NCBI GenBank assembly: GCA_049115695.1
Contig: JAGDZR010000012.1
Span: 62,001-126,000 of the forward strand
Source: JAGDZR01 sp049115695
GTDB lineage: Bacteria; Bacteroidota; Bacteroidia; Cytophagales; Cyclobacteriaceae
Direction: 5' to 3'
Length of the DNA: 64,000 bases
Shown: piece by piece, positions 34,873-44,736 of the stretch
How positions within the stretch are numbered: the stretch's first letter is position 1
Layout: each line of letters starts with the position of its first letter
Notes under the pieces: model-generated
Databases searched by the model: none
Told to the model about the DNA's origin: nothing
Seen by the model: the letters and a program-made list of their open reading frames with translations, nothing else
Translations under genes and position numbers: made by a program

Positions 34873-35745
34873 ATGGAACTCTGGAATGAATTTATCGGAT
34901 CAACAGTTGGGACCATTGATTGGACCTGGAGATCTATCACATTTGATGTGCCTTGGTACAACAACTATTTTTATGGATTGATAATCATTTCAATAGTGGT
35001 TTGGGGGCTTGAGATTGCTTTCCCATGGCGCAAACAGCCGGTCTTGCGAAAAGACTTCTTCCTTGATGGCTTCTATATGTTTTTCAATTTCTTCATATTT
35101 TCAATTGCAATCAGTGGTTTCTATGCGGTAATGAATGGTCTTTTCGCTACGCTTGGACTGACAACATCAAGTTTGACGCTTTTTGATTTGAGTGATCAGC
35201 CTGTTTGGCTTGAACTGCTTGTTTTTTTCATCGTATTGGATTTTGTACAATGGTTTACCCACGTGCTTTTGCATAAAATACCGGCGCTTTGGATGTTTCA
35301 CAAAGTACATCATTCTGTTCGACAGATGGGCTTTGCCGCGCACTTGAGGTATCATTGGATGGAGAACATCCTCTACAAACCCCTCAAGACATTTGGCGTC
35401 ATGATCATAGGTGGTTTTGAGCCAGAGCAGGCATTCATTGTCCACTTCATTGCGATAACGATTGGTCATCTTAATCATGCTAATATTCGAATTACCTGGG
35501 GGCCTTTGAAATACTTGTTCAATAATCCTGTGATGCATCTTTGGCATCACGCAATTGAATTGCCGAAAGGCCAGTCTAGTGGAGTGAATTTTGGCATCAG
35601 TTTGAGCCTATGGGATTATTTGTTCAGAACGAACTACATACCAAAAATTGATGGTGATATCGAATTGGGATTTGACGATATTGATAAGTTTCCAGAGACC
35701 TTTCTTGGCCAGTTGGTATATGGATTTAAAAAAGACAAGCAATAA
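34873..35745 (+). CDS. Sterol desaturase / fatty acid hydroxylase superfamily membrane protein
   Basis: The 290-aa membrane protein has hydrophobic helices at about 30-50, 70-105 and 115-130. The histidine clusters of the non-heme diiron fatty-acid hydroxylase family are present (THVLLHK, HKVHHS, LWHHA, plus single conserved His between). It should hydroxylate or desaturate a lipid; the substrate is unknown. It begins four bases after the cytochrome stop, so it is in the sulfite dehydrogenase unit. This is an odd functional mix; electron supply by the cytochrome is possible but speculative. Confidence 0.85.
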   Translation: MELWNEFIGSTVGTIDWTWRSITFDVPWYNNYFYGLIIISIVVWGLEIAFPWRKQPVLRKDFFLDGFYMFFNFFIFSIAISGFYAVMNGLFATLGLTTSSLTLFDLSDQPVWLELLVFFIVLDFVQWFTHVLLHKIPALWMFHKVHHSVRQMGFAAHLRYHWMENILYKPLKTFGVMIIGGFEPEQAFIVHFIAITIGHLNHANIRITWGPLKYLFNNPVMHLWHHAIELPKGQSSGVNFGISLSLWDYLFRTNYIPKIDGDIELGFDDIDKFPETFLGQLVYGFKKDKQ

Positions 35746-35857
35746 CGTTTAACCGATTAAATCCATATACATATCGCGGATTGGCTTGTTCAGCAATTCT
35801 ATTATTGTAATCCGATGTATGTTGCTACATTTATAAGCTTATTATATTATTCCAATA

Positions 35858-37540
35858 ATGCATAAGTTATTCACGCTAGGTATCAGTGAATCGATTGATG
35901 AATTGAAAAAACAACAACTGCTGTTGTTGAATAGATTGCTGCTTGTCGTACTTGTACTATGTGCAGTCATCATTATAATTGATCTTTTTTTTGGACTCTA
36001 TCGGCAAGTAATTAATATATTCCTTTTCGGCACTTTTGTTATCGTCCCTTTGATTTATCTGTTACGCAGAGGGTATTATCAGATAACAATGAATCTGTTC
36101 ATCTCCGTTTTGACAACATTTATTGCCATATCTACTGTGGAGGCAATTCGGTCAGGTCGTGCAACTGATGGTGAAAACATTCTCATAGCTGTTGCAGCTG
36201 CGGTCATTTTTTTGTTTGAAAAAAGGACAAGAGCAATTATGTTTTTGGCGGTTGTTGGAACCTTGTTTGGATTGAAATATTACAGACTTGTCTTTTTAGA
36301 ATTGCCAGTTGACAGTGAAGCTTTACTATTGGGTGTCAACTACAGCATTACGGTAATTGGGCTTTACTTTTTCATGAATACATTCAGGAATGCTTTTAAA
36401 AGGCAGATTAAAAATTCAGGCAGACTCAATACAAGGATTAATCGTCAAAAAGAAGAGTTGGCCAAGGCAATGAACCTGATCAATTCAATGATAGACAATG
36501 TACCGTTGTTGATGGTGATGGTGGATAAAAATGGGAAGTATACAATCGCCAACAAGCGTTTCGAAAGTGCCTTTGGAATTCCAAAAGAACAATTGATTGG
36601 TAGGCATTATGCAGATACACTACCAGACAACATTCTTAAAAAGCATGAGTCATTTATTGAATTAGGATTAAGAGGTAAGTCATCAGAGTTTAACGAGGAA
36701 AATCTATTACCAGATGGTAGAAAGGTTTATTCTCATGGGAAGTATTTACCCATTCTTAACGAGAAGAAAGAGGTAGAGCATCTGTGTCTTTTTGTGGTTG
36801 ATGTTACAGAATTAAGAGATCAGGAGCGAAAATTGATTGAGCTGAATGAAACCAAGGATCGTTTGTTTTCAATTGTAGCACATGATCTAAGGAGCCCATT
36901 GAATTTGTTACAGGGGGCACTATTCATGAGCAAAGAGGACGACTTAGATAAAGACACTTGGGCTGACTACATTGATAAAGTGCAGGAGAGCTTGAACACA
37001 ATGCGATTAACATTGGACAATCTGTTGATTTGGGCAAGAACACAGTTTGATGGTTTCAATACAGTAAAAAATGAATTTGACATCCGTGACCTGGTTAATG
37101 ACAGCCTTAAAGAAGTACGAGTAATGGCTCAGGAAAAGCACATAAATATAGACTCCAGTATGGTATTGAGTGAGTCTATGCTGGCAGATGAAAATCAGAT
37201 GCTGATCGTGCTGCGCAATATTCTGAATAATGCTATCAAGTATACTTCGCAAGGGGGAGATATTAAAATTTCACCCTATCAGACCAAGTCGTTTCGCGGA
37301 TTGATTGTTGAAGATAATGGTGTGGGAATGGAGCAGGAGCTTATCGATGATATCATCAGTGATCATCCAGTAATCCGAACCGTGGGAAAGCATGAAAATG
37401 GGACAGGCCTTGGACTTACACTTTGCAAGCACATGCTTGAGAATAATGGAGGTGCGCTGAGTATTGAAAGTGCTCCTGGTAAGGGTAGTAAATTCGTTAT
37501 TTCAGTTCCCAAAGGTGTGGGTAATTCTGTATTAAACTAA
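35858..37540 (+). CDS. PAS-domain membrane histidine kinase
   Basis: The 560-aa kinase has about six transmembrane helices in residues 25-180 and a linker coiled coil. A PAS domain spans about 208-325 (INSMIDNVPLLMVMVDKNGKYTIANKRF). The HisKA domain carries His342 in VAHDLRSPLN, and a HATPase domain follows (N box NILNNAIKY, VEDNGVGM, GTGLGLTLCK). No response regulator gene is adjacent, so it is an orphan. It ends at a terminator shared with the convergent YceI gene. Confidence 0.9.
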   Translation: MHKLFTLGISESIDELKKQQLLLLNRLLLVVLVLCAVIIIIDLFFGLYRQVINIFLFGTFVIVPLIYLLRRGYYQITMNLFISVLTTFIAISTVEAIRSGRATDGENILIAVAAAVIFLFEKRTRAIMFLAVVGTLFGLKYYRLVFLELPVDSEALLLGVNYSITVIGLYFFMNTFRNAFKRQIKNSGRLNTRINRQKEELAKAMNLINSMIDNVPLLMVMVDKNGKYTIANKRFESAFGIPKEQLIGRHYADTLPDNILKKHESFIELGLRGKSSEFNEENLLPDGRKVYSHGKYLPILNEKKEVEHLCLFVVDVTELRDQERKLIELNETKDRLFSIVAHDLRSPLNLLQGALFMSKEDDLDKDTWADYIDKVQESLNTMRLTLDNLLIWARTQFDGFNTVKNEFDIRDLVNDSLKEVRVMAQEKHINIDSSMVLSESMLADENQMLIVLRNILNNAIKYTSQGGDIKISPYQTKSFRGLIVEDNGVGMEQELIDDIISDHPVIRTVGKHENGTGLGLTLCKHMLENNGGALSIESAPGKGSKFVISVPKGVGNSVLN

Positions 37541-37541
37541 A

Positions 37542-37567
37542 AGACCACCTACGATCATAGGTGGTCT
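37542..37567. terminator. Bidirectional terminator between convergent genes
   Basis: A 10-bp stem (AGACCACCTA / TAGGTGGTCT) with a 6-base loop starts directly after the kinase stop and is followed by a T-rich stretch (ATCTTTTG). Confidence 0.75.
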
Positions 37568-37590
37568 ATCTTTTGATAAATTCTATCAGA

Positions 37591-38199
37591 CTACTTCTTG
37601 ATAAGCGGAACAGTTAATGTCACATCTGCGTCCGGCCACAATTTGGAAGACCCATCTGTACCGGTATGAAGTAATTCGCATGCCTTGTTTAAGGCAGCAA
37701 CTGCATCGCTTCCATTCCAGTTTGTTACATCAACTGATGATCTAAGCACCATTGTTGAGTCATTCACTGCGTAATCAAAAGTATTCACTTTTATGATTTG
37801 GTTGATGGTCAACTCTATTTCACCTTTACCATTTTCGGCTTTTAATACCTTACCCTTGATATTGGGTGTATTGAGAACCTCGAAAAAAGAAGTTCTAAGC
37901 TTAGGATCACGTTCAATATTTCCTGAGTTCACTGAACTTGTCACAATGTTGATTGTGCTTCCTATGAGTATTTCTTCTGCACTTCCTGAAGTTTTGGATG
38001 CGGTTATACTTAATGTATCAAAAGTTCCTCCCACTCCAACACGTTCCGTGAACTTATAAGCGGTCCATGCGATGCTCGCATCCGAAATGTTAATGGACAG
38101 TGTTTCTTTTTTTTCTGTCGTTTTTGTCTCTTTTTTCTCCGGGCTCGTACATGAGGCCAACACAAGTGCAATTGCCGGTATCAAAATATAGTGCTTCAT
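37591..38199 (-). CDS. YceI-like lipoprotein
   Basis: The protein has 202 aa with lipobox VLASC (Cys17), then a Lys/Glu/Thr-rich linker. A YceI-type lipocalin-like fold follows (ISDASIAWTAYKFTERVGVGGTFD, SVNSGNIERDPKLRTSFF). Members bind isoprenoid-like or other hydrophobic ligands in the periplasm. It is monocistronic, and the 237-base region upstream, shared with the divergent dehydratase, holds its promoter. I see no clear site there. Confidence 0.85.
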   Translation of the reverse strand: MKHYILIPAIALVLASCTSPEKKETKTTEKKETLSINISDASIAWTAYKFTERVGVGGTFDTLSITASKTSGSAEEILIGSTINIVTSSVNSGNIERDPKLRTSFFEVLNTPNIKGKVLKAENGKGEIELTINQIIKVNTFDYAVNDSTMVLRSSVDVTNWNGSDAVAALNKACELLHTGTDGSSKLWPDADVTLTVPLIKK

Positions 38200-38436
38200 A
38201 ATTAGTGTTAGATTTTTCTATTTGTAAATAAGGTTCAGATAATTAGTAGTTAAGTCGCAAGATAGGGAGAACTCGTTTTCATGATCAAACAGTATACAAT
38301 TTATAATTGCGATTTGAGGGATAAAGGCATTGTGAGTAGGGTTGGATACACAATGTTGCGTGCGCCGATTATGAATTTTTTGATTTAAAAAATATAAATT
38401 GAAGGTTTTAATTAGCGCCCCATTTTTTAAACTATT

Positions 38437-40164
38437 ATGAAAGACGAGAAAACTAAACTGCGAAGTAAAGAATGGTTCGATGCGGAAGATGTTAAATCTG
38501 GATTTATACATCGCTCCTGGATGCGTAACCAAGGTATGCCAGATGATCATTTCAGAGGTAAACCAGTCATTGGTATTTGTAATACATGGTCAGAATTAAC
38601 ACCCTGCAATGCTCACCTGAGAGATTTTGCTGAAAGTGTGAAGCGAGGAGTGCTTGAGGCAGGAGGTGTACCTTATGAATTTCCTGTTACCAGTACGGGA
38701 GAAACTGTCGTTAAACCCACAGCAATGCTCTTCAGGAATCTTGTGAGCATGGATGTTGAGGAAAGTATCAGGGCCAACCCTTTGGATGGTGTTGTCTTGC
38801 TAACAGGATGTGATAAAACAACGCCTGCAACTGTGATGGGCGCGAGTAGCGTTGATATTCCTACCATCGTAGTGCCTGGTGGACCGATGCTTAATGGGAA
38901 TTTTCGAGGACAGAGAATAGGTTCGGGAACATTCGTGTGGACGCTCAAGGACAAAATCAAGAATGAAGGTTTCACTCCGCAGGATCAATTGGAGGCCGAA
39001 ATATGCTCAGCAAGGAGCGCAGGGCACTGTATGACAATGGGTACAGCATCAACAATGGCCTGTATGGTGGAGTCATTGGGGTTGACATTGCCGGGTGCTG
39101 CAGCAATACCAGCCGTTGACTCACGAAAGAAGCTGATGGCTCAAATGTCTGGCAGAAGGATTGTTGAAATGGTCAGGGAAGACTTGACCTTATCAAAGAT
39201 ATTAACACGTGAGGCTTTTGAGAATGCCATTAAAATGAACGCGGCTATTGGAGGCTCAACGAATTTCATCATTCATTTGCAAGCCATAGCTGGTAGAATA
39301 GGTGTAGAGCTTAATCTGAAAGATTTTGATGATCTGGGGAGTAAAATCCCATTATTGGTAAACTTAATGCCCTCAGGACCTTACTTAATGGAGGATTTCT
39401 TTTTTGCTGGCGGATTACCCGTAGTGATCAAGGAAATGGCTGAGCATCTACACAATGATGCCATCACGGTGAATGGAGAAACCATTGGCAATAACAATAA
39501 GGATGCTAAGAGCTATAATGACGAAGTAATAGCAAAGCTGGAAGAACCATTTCAGGATGAGGCTGGTATCGCAGTGCTGTATGGAAATCTGGCTAAAAAT
39601 GGTGCCGTCATAAAACCATCTGCTGCAACCAAAGAGCTCTTGCAACATCGTGGAAAGGCTGTGGTTTTTGAGACCATAGAGGATTTGCATAGTAGAGTTG
39701 ACGATCCGGATTTGGAGATTGATGAAACGAGCGTGATGGTTTTGAAGGGGGTGGGACCGGTAGGTTACCCTGGAATGCCAGAGGTGGGTAACATGGATTT
39801 ACCTGAGAAACTCCTGAAAAAAGGGATTAAGGATATGGTAAGAATTTCCGACGCACGAATGAGTGGTACAGCTTTTGGAGCAGTAGTCCTGCATGTGTCT
39901 CCTGAGTCAGCCATTGGAGGTGTGCTCGGGTTAGTTGAAAATGGAGATGAAATAATCCTTGATGTACCAAACCGTAAACTACATCTCGATGTGAGTGATG
40001 AGGAATTAGAAAAAAGACGATCTGCCTGGAAAACACCAGACCCACATACTTCAAGAGGGTATGTAGACCTTTACACTCGTACTGTGCAACAGGCAGATAA
40101 AGGAGCGGATTTGGATTTCTTGGTCGGTAAGTCAGGTAGCGAAGTAAAACGAGATTCACATTAA
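38437..40164 (+). CDS. IlvD/Edd-family sugar-acid dehydratase
   Basis: The 575-aa enzyme of the dihydroxyacid/phosphogluconate dehydratase family has iron-sulfur cysteines in ICNTWSELTPC, TGCDKTTP and SAGHCMTMGTAST. The N-terminal SWMRNQGMPDD motif is typical of the subgroup acting on pentonates and other aldonates (L-arabinonate or D-xylonate dehydratase), not of branched-chain IlvD. It should convert an aldonate to a 2-keto-3-deoxy acid in the cytosol. It is followed two bases later by a GntP-type transporter, which supports a sugar-acid catabolic role. The exact substrate cannot be told. Confidence 0.85.
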   Translation: MKDEKTKLRSKEWFDAEDVKSGFIHRSWMRNQGMPDDHFRGKPVIGICNTWSELTPCNAHLRDFAESVKRGVLEAGGVPYEFPVTSTGETVVKPTAMLFRNLVSMDVEESIRANPLDGVVLLTGCDKTTPATVMGASSVDIPTIVVPGGPMLNGNFRGQRIGSGTFVWTLKDKIKNEGFTPQDQLEAEICSARSAGHCMTMGTASTMACMVESLGLTLPGAAAIPAVDSRKKLMAQMSGRRIVEMVREDLTLSKILTREAFENAIKMNAAIGGSTNFIIHLQAIAGRIGVELNLKDFDDLGSKIPLLVNLMPSGPYLMEDFFFAGGLPVVIKEMAEHLHNDAITVNGETIGNNNKDAKSYNDEVIAKLEEPFQDEAGIAVLYGNLAKNGAVIKPSAATKELLQHRGKAVVFETIEDLHSRVDDPDLEIDETSVMVLKGVGPVGYPGMPEVGNMDLPEKLLKKGIKDMVRISDARMSGTAFGAVVLHVSPESAIGGVLGLVENGDEIILDVPNRKLHLDVSDEELEKRRSAWKTPDPHTSRGYVDLYTRTVQQADKGADLDFLVGKSGSEVKRDSH

Positions 40165-40166
40165 TC

Positions 40167-41501
40167 ATGACTATACTATTACTTCTCTTAAGTATTGGAA
40201 TCATCATTCTGCTCACAGTTAGAATGGACATTCATCCTTTTCTGGCATTGTTGGTCGCAGCGCTATTTTTTGGCCTGGGTACGGGCATGTCGTTTGAACA
40301 AATTCTTATCTCACTTAATGATGGGTTTGGAGGAACGCTCGGTAAGATTGGACTGGTAATCATCTTTGGTGTAATCATAGGTGCATTTTTAGAACATTCA
40401 GGTGCTGCATATAAACTGGCAGATGTGGTGCTGAAAATAATTGGCAAAAAACGGCTTTATGAGGCAATGGGTATGGTGGGTTTTGTTGTGTCGATCCCTG
40501 TATTCGCTGATAGTGGATTCATTGTTATCAATCCATTAAACAAAAGCCTCACTAAAGAGGCTGGATTGTCAATAGCCGGAACAGCTACTGTGTTGATGCT
40601 TGGATTAATGATGTCTCATGTATTAGTACCCCCAACACCTGGTCCAATTGCTGCTGCGGGTATACTCAAGGCTGATGTCGGATTGGTCATGCTTGTGGGA
40701 CTTGCCATTGGTCTTGTATCTATGATTGTAGCGATTTGGTATTCAAAAAAGTTTGCATCCAAAGTACATGTTGATCCTAATCCAGATGTCACGGAAGCGG
40801 AGATCAAAGAAAAGATTCAAAATGCTCCAGGAGCAGCCAAATCATTTTTACCCATTCTTGTACCCATTGTCTTGATTATTGTAAAGTCAATTTTGGAATT
40901 TAAGCTTTCAGAAGAAAGCTTGTCGGCAGGATGGATACAGGTGATTCTATTTATCGGAACGCCCGTCATTGCGCTGATGATTGGTATGTTGATCGCATTT
41001 ATGCTACCTAAAAAACTTGACAAGAGTGTTTTGTCAACGACAGGATGGGTTGGTAAGGCAATGAGTGATTCTGCAGGCATTTTGTTAATCACAGGAGCTG
41101 GTGGTGTATTTGGAGCTGTTCTCAAAAGTAGTGACCTGGCTACTTCTATTACTGATATGATGTCGGGAGTTGATATTGGTATTTTTCTGCCATTTTTACT
41201 TTGTGCTGCTATCAAAACCGCTCAGGGATCGTCTACAGTCGCCTTGATAACGACTGCATCAATAATGGCCCCACTGTTGTCCTCAATGGGATTTGATTCA
41301 GAAATTCAAAAGGCCTTGGTCGTCACGGCAATAGGAGCAGGTGCGGCTGTGGTTTCTCATGCTAATGATAGCGGATTTTGGGTCATGACTCAGTTTTCGG
41401 GATTGGATGTTAAGACAGGATATCGCGTATATACCACAGGTACTTTCGTTGTGGGAACATTTGCTGCGATATGTGTTTTTATTGTCTCATTATTCGTTTG
41501 A
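40167..41501 (+). CDS. GntP-family gluconate/aldonate transporter
   Basis: The 444-aa permease has about 12-14 hydrophobic segments and matches the GntP gluconate:H+ symporter family (MDIHPFLALL start, FGVIIGAFLEHSGAA, SHVLVPPTPGPIAAA, AAIKTAQGSSTVALIT, SHANDSGFWVMTQF). It starts two bases after the dehydratase stop and should import the sugar acid that enzyme uses. Confidence 0.9.
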   Translation: MTILLLLLSIGIIILLTVRMDIHPFLALLVAALFFGLGTGMSFEQILISLNDGFGGTLGKIGLVIIFGVIIGAFLEHSGAAYKLADVVLKIIGKKRLYEAMGMVGFVVSIPVFADSGFIVINPLNKSLTKEAGLSIAGTATVLMLGLMMSHVLVPPTPGPIAAAGILKADVGLVMLVGLAIGLVSMIVAIWYSKKFASKVHVDPNPDVTEAEIKEKIQNAPGAAKSFLPILVPIVLIIVKSILEFKLSEESLSAGWIQVILFIGTPVIALMIGMLIAFMLPKKLDKSVLSTTGWVGKAMSDSAGILLITGAGGVFGAVLKSSDLATSITDMMSGVDIGIFLPFLLCAAIKTAQGSSTVALITTASIMAPLLSSMGFDSEIQKALVVTAIGAGAAVVSHANDSGFWVMTQFSGLDVKTGYRVYTTGTFVVGTFAAICVFIVSLFV

Positions 41502-41540
41502 TCAGAATTTCTCTTGATTGACAGGGATAGATGAAGGAAG

Positions 41541-41575
41541 TTTGGGGGGGATGGAATACCTCCCTAATTTTTAAC
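41541..41575. terminator. Weak terminator-like hairpin between convergent genes
   Basis: A G-rich arm (TTTGGGGGGG) can pair imperfectly with ACCTCCCTAA, followed by a T-run. It sits between the stops of the transporter (41501) and the Y_Y_Y regulator (41621). Confidence 0.4.
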
Positions 41576-41620
41576 AGAACGACCCGATGCAAATAGTAAG
41601 GATCGAAATCATGCTTTGGT

Positions 41621-44560
41621 TCATTGACTGAGCATAAATTCAACCAGGTTTTCCTTGCTGTCCAGGTTCAATTTTTTTCTTAGTCGATACCTCGCGATTT
41701 CAACTCCACGAACAGATATCTTCATCAGATTGGCAATTTCTTTGGTGGAGAGGTTCATTCGCAGGTAAGCGCAGAGTTTAATGTCCTGAGGGGTCAGTTG
41801 CTTGTAGTTGGTTCGTATTGTTTTTAGGAAATCATCGTGAACAGCGTCAAAATGCACTTCGAATTGTCCCCAGTCTTCATCTTGATGCAGATTCTGGTCA
41901 ATTTGCTTGATGATTTTCTTCAATGGCCGGCCAACCTTTTTTCCGTCATTTTCAGTTTTTAGGACATCATTGATGCTGGATTTGATCTGATTAATAAAGT
42001 CATTCTTATCAATCAAGTGGAGAGTAGAGGTGGCAAGCTCCTTTTTTTTGAATTGAATCTCTGATTTCAATTTCTGATTTCTTAATTCAGCGATTTCCTT
42101 TTCGCTTCTGATTGAAAGTTCGCTCAATGCCTGGTCTTTGACGTCCAGCTGTTGTTTTTGTTCATGAATCAAGGCCGACCTTTCTTTTTTGTGCTTTCTG
42201 CGATACATCAAAAATGAAGATGCCAGTAAACCGGTGGTTCCAAAAAAGTAGAGGATGTAAGCCCATGTTTCGCGATACCAGGGTGGAGCTATAGTAAATT
42301 CATAGGAGCTGATTTCTGATATTTGACCAAATGAGTTTTTTGATTGAACATCAAATCGATATGCTCCTTCTCGTAAATTGGTATATTCTTTTCTGTTTGT
42401 TTCTGACCAGGTTGACCAATGCTGATCAAAGTTGTCCAGTTTGTATCTGTAATAAGTTAATCCAGGAGTAAAGTAAGGAGTCGCGAATGATATCGCTAGC
42501 GAATTATTGGCGTATGATATGGATGGTATTGTCGATTTAGGTTGACTATTTGTCCGTACTCCACTTGACCAGTAGTTGCCCCCAAAAAGCAGCGAATCAG
42601 GTGAGCTAAGGAGCACATTTCGAATTAATGTTTTGTTTTTGAATGGTGCTTTTAAAGCTTGCGAAGGTCCATAAGCAATGAAGCCTTCATTTGAGGCAAA
42701 AAGCACCTGGTCTCGCAGAATGGAAATATTTTCCAGGTCGTCATTTAGCTTGTCATGAATTGGATTGAATATCGCTGATTTTAAAGACATATTCCCCCAT
42801 TTGTTTTTCACTATTTGACCTGTGTAGTCAGATGTAATGATGTAAATGGTCCCGAAATGATCTTGATTCATGTATCTAACATGCGACTGTCCTATAATAC
42901 TGTCTAATTCCTGAACAATAACGAATTGGTCTGTCGTCTGATCATATTTGTATATTCCAGTCTCAGCGGCAAAGATCAAATCATCATCTATCTCAAAAAC
43001 ATTGATTAGTAAATTGGATGGAAACCCATTTTGCTTACCATAAAACGTCATCTGTGTGATTTTTTCGAAATCAGAACTGAATTCGAACGAGAATACTCCC
43101 TTGTAACCATGGGTCATCCAAAGCTTGCCATTCTTGTCGAACTCCATGATTCGAGATGATTCATCGAAATCCGGGTATTGATGTTTTACCCTCCAGAAAC
43201 CATTTTCTTTTACAATGAGGTATAAGCCATTGTAGTTTCCTGCAATTGCTACATTTTGCATGGGAGTTTCAATAACCCCCCACCAACCCTGCTCACTTGA
43301 AATCACCTGTGCTTGTCGACCCTCAATAGCATAAAGCCCAAAATGTCCACTAGCGATTACATCATTTTGAATCAGTTGAATATTGTATACCAATCCATCA
43401 ATATTGTGAACCTGATCTGCTCTGCTGGTAGCCTGTTCACTTCCATCCGGAATGATAAATAGTCCATTGTTAGTTCCCAGGTAAATGCTCCCATCATGTG
43501 CCAGGGCATTGTATCCCGTACCCTGCAAACCAACATTTTCATTTACATATGTATAGGGCAAGGACCAGTCAATTCTTAATATTCCATTGTTCATGCCTAA
43601 CCAAATTCCACCATTCAGATCTTCATAAACGCACAGAATGGTCCTGCTAGGAAGACCATTTAATTTATTAAAGTGATACACTAGTTTCCCGTCTCCGTTG
43701 ACAATGTAAACGCCATTGGTATTGGTCCCTATTACGAAATTCCCATCGGAAAGTCTTTTGAATGCATTGATTTTGTGTCGGGAGAGTTCGTTTGTCAATG
43801 ACCGAGCCCATGGCTTGGATTCAAATGGGTTCATCAACCATAAACCATTTTCATAAGTGGCTACAAGGTCAAAATCTTCTGAGTAGTTAACGATGCTTGA
43901 AATAGAATTGAATGAAAGGTGTGCGTAGGAGAGATACTCTTGCCATGATCCGTTTTCAACAAAGTATAATCCTTTTCCAATAAAATCGGTCAGGATTTTC
44001 GATTGATGAGAAAAGGAAAATCCACCAACCTCCTTAGACGTGATTATTTCGAGATTTCCATTTCTATATGTGAAACGATAATCTCTTGTAATAAAAATGA
44101 CGTCATCGTCTTGCAGATAAATGTTCCAGACGTCTTCGAAATTCTTGAGAGAATCCGGAATTAGGTGAGTAAGTGTCTTGTAAACATAAGCGCCATTGAT
44201 CTCCGGTTCGAAGTAGCCAAATTCATTTTGTGCCCCAACATAGACTTTTCCATCAACACCTACTTCAACTGATCTGACTTTAGTACCACCATTGGTCTCA
44301 TATCTTTTCCATGTTTCTCCATCATATTCCAACAACCCTCGATTGTTGGCCACATGCAATACGCCTCTTGCGTCTTGAGTAATTGCATGATTTTGGATGC
44401 CGGCCTTATACATCAGGTTACTGTAAAATGTGATTTCAGGCTGACCGATTTTTACGTTTTGAGAAAATGATGAGCAAGCAACCATCATTAACAGTCCATA
44501 CATTGTATGCTTTATGATGAAATAGAATGTGCTAATTGTTGTGTAATGGTTAAAACTCAT
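41621..44560 (-). CDS. Y_Y_Y propeller sensor with LuxR-type DNA-binding output
   Basis: I take ATG 44560 as start (979 aa); the longer in-frame TTG at 44581 is less likely, and ATG 44503 is also possible. It has an N-terminal signal (about ACSSFSQ) and two stretches of propeller repeats (NNRGLLEYDGETWKRY, GGIWLGMNNGILRI). A Y_Y_Y beta-sandwich follows (YYRYKLDNFDQHWSTW), then a transmembrane helix at about 770-790 and a coiled coil. A C-terminal LuxR/GerE-like helix-turn-helix (MNLSTKEIANLMKISVRGVEIARYRLRKKL) ends the protein. There is no kinase, so it is a one-component membrane regulator. It is divergent from the laminarin genes and is very likely their glycan-responsive activator. Confidence 0.87.
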   Translation of the reverse strand: MSFNHYTTISTFYFIIKHTMYGLLMMVACSSFSQNVKIGQPEITFYSNLMYKAGIQNHAITQDARGVLHVANNRGLLEYDGETWKRYETNGGTKVRSVEVGVDGKVYVGAQNEFGYFEPEINGAYVYKTLTHLIPDSLKNFEDVWNIYLQDDDVIFITRDYRFTYRNGNLEIITSKEVGGFSFSHQSKILTDFIGKGLYFVENGSWQEYLSYAHLSFNSISSIVNYSEDFDLVATYENGLWLMNPFESKPWARSLTNELSRHKINAFKRLSDGNFVIGTNTNGVYIVNGDGKLVYHFNKLNGLPSRTILCVYEDLNGGIWLGMNNGILRIDWSLPYTYVNENVGLQGTGYNALAHDGSIYLGTNNGLFIIPDGSEQATSRADQVHNIDGLVYNIQLIQNDVIASGHFGLYAIEGRQAQVISSEQGWWGVIETPMQNVAIAGNYNGLYLIVKENGFWRVKHQYPDFDESSRIMEFDKNGKLWMTHGYKGVFSFEFSSDFEKITQMTFYGKQNGFPSNLLINVFEIDDDLIFAAETGIYKYDQTTDQFVIVQELDSIIGQSHVRYMNQDHFGTIYIITSDYTGQIVKNKWGNMSLKSAIFNPIHDKLNDDLENISILRDQVLFASNEGFIAYGPSQALKAPFKNKTLIRNVLLSSPDSLLFGGNYWSSGVRTNSQPKSTIPSISYANNSLAISFATPYFTPGLTYYRYKLDNFDQHWSTWSETNRKEYTNLREGAYRFDVQSKNSFGQISEISSYEFTIAPPWYRETWAYILYFFGTTGLLASSFLMYRRKHKKERSALIHEQKQQLDVKDQALSELSIRSEKEIAELRNQKLKSEIQFKKKELATSTLHLIDKNDFINQIKSSINDVLKTENDGKKVGRPLKKIIKQIDQNLHQDEDWGQFEVHFDAVHDDFLKTIRTNYKQLTPQDIKLCAYLRMNLSTKEIANLMKISVRGVEIARYRLRKKLNLDSKENLVEFMLSQ

Positions 44561-44622
44561 TGTGATATCAAATATGAGCAAATATTGTATTTAATTAATG
44601 TTTATGCACATTGTTTCTAGGT

Positions 44623-44672
44623 AATTGATGTAGTATTGAGAAAGTCATAAATACACAATGATGTAGTTGAGA
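44623..44672. promoter_or_regulatory. Direct repeat in the laminarin-locus control region
   Basis: TGATGTAGT occurs at 44626-44634 and again at 44659-44667, 33 bases apart (about three helical turns). Each copy is followed by TTGAGA within two bases. The pair lies between the regulator gene and the PKD lipoprotein gene, a natural place for activator binding. Confidence 0.4.
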
Positions 44673-44736
44673 TGTACTGTTATTCTGGTGTGTTTGGTTA
44701 TCGACGTGCTCATTTGCAGTCTAATAATTATCACAT

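Noticed and set aside
38437..40164. Branched-chain dihydroxyacid dehydratase (ilvD)
   Set aside because: The MRNQGMPDD motif and the GntP-type neighbour favour a sugar-acid dehydratase; no branched-chain amino acid genes are near.
39827..40231. 134-codon minus-strand frame across the dehydratase/transporter junction
   Set aside because: It spans the end of one clear gene and the start of another on the opposite strand, with no recognisable domain.
40817..41215. 132-codon minus-strand frame inside the GntP-type transporter
   Set aside because: Antisense shadow of a well-supported family member.
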